Positions 24,001-25,618 of a stretch of DNA of 25,618 nt are shown here, piece by piece (position 1 is the first letter of the stretch; each line of letters begins with the position of its first letter). Where the stretch lies: contig JAZDLC010000170.1 in assembly GCA_043802345.1 (NCBI GenBank), positions 1-25,618 of the forward strand, written 5' to 3'. A program made the translations under genes and the position numbers. This DNA comes from JAZDLC01 sp043802345 (GTDB lineage Bacteria; Planctomycetota; B15-G4; JADJEK01). A model generated the notes under the pieces. That model ran no database searches and was not told the origin of the DNA. It saw only the letters and a program-made list of their open reading frames with translations.

Positions 24001-25196
24001 CGGGAGAACGGTGTGCACGGCGGGGACCCGATCAATACATCGATCCGGCCGTAGCGCCTTTTCAGGGCGGAGAAGTCGATCGACTCGACCGGGTCCGTCA
24101 GGACATCCCCCTTGTTCAGCTGAGGCCGGTTGTGCAGGTAGGTGCGGGCCGACATGGTGTCTGAGTCGACCGCAAAGACCGGGTCGAATCCCGCCCGCTC
24201 GAAGCCGAGACTCATGCCCCCCGACCCACAGAAGAGATCGCAAATCCGGAGCGATTCCTTCCTGCGGGCCTTGACTGCGGAGGCCTGCCGCTCACGGTAC
24301 GAGAAGCAGAACTTCCTCACCTCGCAGGAAGGGCAGTCCAGCTTCGCTTCCGGGCCGCTCCGGCAGACCTCCTGTCCGAGCCTCATGAGGGTTGCATGGA
24401 GCGAGTGCCGCAGCGTGGGTGGAATGAGCTCTTCCAGCTGCTCCTGAGTGGCCTTCCGGATCCCGGAGTCGCCCTTCAGGCCGGTTTCCCGGAACGGATT
24501 CAGACGTCCCAGGACCCTGGCCGCGTGCGTGTCAGCTGGAAACACGCGGCGCCCGAGCGAAGACAGCATCACGTAGCACGCGCACTTGCGGCGCATTCCC
24601 GGAAGACCGGACAGGAAGTCCAGGACAGCCTTCCTGGACCAGCTTCTTGTCGGTTCCAATGTGACCGAGCCGAATTCGGTCCTGAGTGACTGGAGAGTCT
24701 TGAAGAGAGCCGATGCTCGCTTGCTCTCGGGGCAGCTGTCTTCAAGCAGCCCCTCAATTGCCTCCGGGCCGGCCTCCAGGAAGGAATCCCACCGCTCGAA
24801 CCGCCTCCTTAGCTGGCTGATCAGTGCTCGACAAGCACTCTCGCGCGTCTTGCGCGACAGGATGACGAATGCGAGTTCATCAACAGGGTCGATCCTGCTT
24901 TCGGACGCAGGCTTCTCCGAACTGGCTTGACAGCTGTGCAATGCCTCCAGGATCCTCGAGATCTCACGGAGTCTGGCGAGAGCCAGGTGAACGGTCGCCT
25001 TTCTCTCTTCCGGAGTGACGTCGGCCCGGATGCCGGGGAACCTCTTCCGATTCCTGCCAAGCTGCTCCACGAGGCTGTCGCGCCAGCTGCGATCGTCACC
25101 GGAAAGCACCCGGGGATCGTGGAAGAAATCGGCACGTTCCATGGCGGCTGGCTGCCATGCCCGGTCGGAAACAAGGGTGCTAGGCCGCCGTACCAT
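20937..25196 (-). CDS. Fusion: HhH-GPD DNA glycosylase + cytosine-5 DNA methyltransferase + MORC/Hsp90-like ATPase + histidine-kinase-type ATPase
   Basis: Predicted protein of 1419 residues in one uninterrupted frame, presumably cytoplasmic. Residues 90-305: HhH-GPD (endonuclease III-like) domain with the hairpin LSGLPGMRRK, where Lys204 aligns with EndoIII Lys120 and Asp222 in FPADTHAARV with Asp138, plus four cysteines (278, 288, 291, 297) of an FeS loop. Residues 315-705: cytosine-5 methyltransferase with motif I DLFCGSGG, motif IV GSPPCTPFS (catalytic Cys394), ENV (440-442), QDR (487-489) and motif X QFRQIGNAVPP. Residues 750-1100: GHKL ATPase (ELVKNAHDAD, DDGTGM, GEKGIGRFAADKLG). Residues 1150-1200 are likely coiled coil. 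Residues 1290-1415: second HATPase (ALVQNALDAC, DNGNGV, GLGLTFASRIAERCNG). Start ATG 25196 is preferred; GTG 25370 has no ribosome site. Codon use looks less GC-biased at third positions than neighbours, hinting at transfer. Domain calls are firm, the joint function is inference. Confidence 0.88.
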   Translation of the reverse strand: MVRRPSTLVSDRAWQPAAMERADFFHDPRVLSGDDRSWRDSLVEQLGRNRKRFPGIRADVTPEERKATVHLALARLREISRILEALHSCQASSEKPASESRIDPVDELAFVILSRKTRESACRALISQLRRRFERWDSFLEAGPEAIEGLLEDSCPESKRASALFKTLQSLRTEFGSVTLEPTRSWSRKAVLDFLSGLPGMRRKCACYVMLSSLGRRVFPADTHAARVLGRLNPFRETGLKGDSGIRKATQEQLEELIPPTLRHSLHATLMRLGQEVCRSGPEAKLDCPSCEVRKFCFSYRERQASAVKARRKESLRICDLFCGSGGMSLGFERAGFDPVFAVDSDTMSARTYLHNRPQLNKGDVLTDPVESIDFSALKRRYGRIDVLIGSPPCTPFSRVSKYARQAFREPRDHELQHKQLYEYLVDAVKVIKPKMVLMENVPAMETALDRGGRRTSYMQEAVKGLEGLGYRVQIWRLNACSYGIPQDRLRSFVVAVKGSSMPFPAIPAGQHRSPVKDQSGSEDGFLSPLEPVPLKAALGDLPARGWADGESVEAWTGPEDLAEQTGFLVDHGILDGGGIIYNHRSLRTPNESDRLIFENLRPGENALDAKRRGLPMKYRTDGFDDKYYRLKPDAPSKTIVSHLARDGNSFIHPDQPRSLTPREAARLQSFPDSYAFCGPPTSQFRQIGNAVPPALAQCIAQSFLQVLRPELANKKTPPVKAASRKNPTSRGPRPRQIGNGSSEQVTFQPAARLMRLLGEGLIADEVLAVSELVKNAHDADARRCIVRFSNITSPDGVITIEDDGTGMSRAEVVQGWMRPGHSKKRQQGGLRTARGRRVLGEKGIGRFAADKLGSRLQVTTRHGRTGPETITEVDWSRFDDDTLLLSDVECVVRKQSPPLMKKSGTTLEISGLRARWTERMFRKLATRLERLVSPHHKSDGFRIKLEAKEFPEYSKELSVGHLDQSPHSIEARFDGRTTFSFKIDGQKGQPLHVPAADYQCGPFSIRLYAFDLETDALSKIGMVTHVRAWLKEWAGVSIYRDGFRVLPYGEPHDDWLRLDQRRVNNPVIRLSNNQVIGMVDISQDGNPDLIDQANRGGLFENQASEDLRKLVLLVFQILEQERYSRRHGDSHRAVSSPRRKESSLVVPALEEIAELAGSLDGRSAKRLMKRVRDASREMSSLLDQKEAEKDEMLGLAASAQAAAFSEGLTKTRINAAVSGLRHLVLNGVNGHRDLIKDVIAELESLTSGIHLAIDATRKRGRRALHDLSSELETFADQVRPWIESSGVTLEVEPGSTGIMRAEIPHGDLHRILFALVQNALDACSESTSSSRWILLRATPSSGRVGQAEIHVKDNGNGVRPEIQSEVFKQHFTTKPGHAGLGLTFASRIAERCNGRLRLKPQRGRGTLLVLTLPLRRRR

Positions 25197-25553
25197 CTCT
25201 AGTTCATCACCGTGTAGATCATGCCTCTGCGAAACGGCCGAACGCACTCTCAAGGAAGCAATGGAAGCAACGCTGGCCCTCGGGTGTCTCGCCTCAGCAC
25301 CCGGACAACCGCCAGTGCCAAAGGTACAACTGCAGGCGCCCGGGGACAACCCTGAATCGGCTCCTGCCACGCCGCAACCCCGGTCTCCATGACGACTCCA
25401 AAGGTGCCCCCATTAGTGCCGCTGTCTTGCACATCAAGAAGCTGGTGTAGGCGGTATTCACGTCCGGATAACCGGGAAACACAGGGCAGATAGACCCTAC
25501 TTTCCGCGGAATAGGTCGGGGGTTTCCGGCGCGGCGCCGCGCCGCGTGCTGAC
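25197..25553. other. Intergenic stretch upstream of the fusion gene, no gene supported
   Basis: The frame of the fusion gene stays open upstream to a GTG at 25370, but the translated residues there resemble no domain and no ribosome site is visible. Short open frames on the minus strand (25250-25482) have no recognisable content. A CCTA..TAGG imperfect palindrome around CCGCGG lies at about 25496-25514. I see no RNA gene here. Confidence 0.5.
25527..25544. repeat. 18-bp perfect GC palindrome
   Basis: CGGCGCGGCGCCGCGCCG is its own reverse complement. It stands 9 bases beyond the stop of the minus-strand gene at the window edge. It could form a short hairpin (7 bp with a 4-base loop) and aid termination, though no T-tract follows on that strand. 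Chance in GC-rich DNA is also possible. Confidence 0.5.
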
Positions 25554-25618
25554 CTACGCGCCGTAGGCCGGGGCCGGCACTCCGAGCAGCCGCAGCGTCT
25601 CGAGCGCGACCTCCTTGA
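25554..25618 (-). CDS. C-terminal end of an unidentified minus-strand gene (truncated by the window)
   Basis: The last 20 codons read KEVALETLRLLGVPAPAYGA and end in TAG at 25554-25556. The peptide has the look of a real C-terminus: a helix (EVALETLRLLG) followed by a short proline-containing tail, with GC-rich third positions. Too little is present to name the protein. Its direction matches that of the fusion gene, 357 bases upstream of that gene's start. Confidence 0.4.
   Translation of the reverse strand, partial: KEVALETLRLLGVPAPAYGA

Noticed and set aside
25197..25370. 58-residue N-terminal extension of the fusion protein
   Set aside because: The open frame allows it, but there is no ribosome site at GTG 25370 and the residues resemble no domain.

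Overview
The window is GC-rich bacterial DNA with standard bacterial gene structure: Shine-Dalgarno sites, 1-4 bp gene overlaps, and ATG/GTG starts. The content (secreted GH36-like and GH2 glycoside hydrolases, a heparinase II/III-type protein, an SSF symporter with its DUF3311 partner, PPK2, an SCP2-type thiolase with a 3-hydroxyacyl-CoA dehydrogenase) suits a free-living, polysaccharide-using heterotroph from a group such as Acidobacteriota, Planctomycetota or a related uncultured phylum. No rRNA, tRNA or marker gene is present, so the phylum is a guess.

Layout. 1-1035: short-repeat debris, then the remnant of a cation:proton antiporter whose middle has been replaced by a 112-bp hairpin. 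1073-3693 (minus): a UPF0178 gene followed by a secreted GH36-like hydrolase. 3694-4147: a second repeat locus. 4148-4954 (plus): polyphosphate kinase 2. 4989-8237 (minus): secreted GH2 enzyme with a C-terminal discoidin domain. 8533-10773 (plus): accessory segment with a small unknown protein and an AbiEi/AbiEii type IV toxin-antitoxin pair, preceded by two identical-arm inverted repeats. 10898-11065: a tiny chimeric gene remnant (start of an ECF sigma factor joined to the tail of a DUF4097-like protein). 11091-12815 (minus): DUF3311 plus sodium:solute symporter. 12991-13077: a third stutter-repeat locus. 13128-16515 (plus): exported esterase, then a 3-hydroxyacyl-CoA dehydrogenase/thiolase pair ending at a strong bidirectional terminator. 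16605-18200 (minus): unusual histidine-kinase-like protein. 18273-20177 (minus): exported heparinase II/III-type protein. 20218-20309: a second REP-like hairpin. 20386-21001 (plus): two small unknown proteins. 20937-25196 (minus): a giant fusion protein. The last 65 bases hold the end of a further minus-strand gene.

The most interesting item is the 1419-aa protein at 20937-25196. One uninterrupted frame encodes an FeS-cluster HhH-GPD (endonuclease III/DEMETER-like) DNA glycosylase, a complete cytosine-5 DNA methyltransferase, a MORC/Hsp90-like GHKL ATPase, and a second histidine-kinase-type GHKL domain that seems to lack a phosphoacceptor histidine. These parts are normally separate genes of restriction-modification or repair loci. 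The fusion looks like a one-gene system that could write 5-methylcytosine, process its deamination product or the base itself, and couple this to ATP-driven sensing or clamping on DNA. A small gene with its own well-formed promoter runs convergently into its 3' end.

A second theme is non-coding repeats. Two perfect or near-perfect hairpins share a GGGGACA core (one at a deletion junction inside a gene). Three intergenic loci carry degenerate 6-bp stutters (TACTCG, AAATCG and similar) arranged as inverted repeats.
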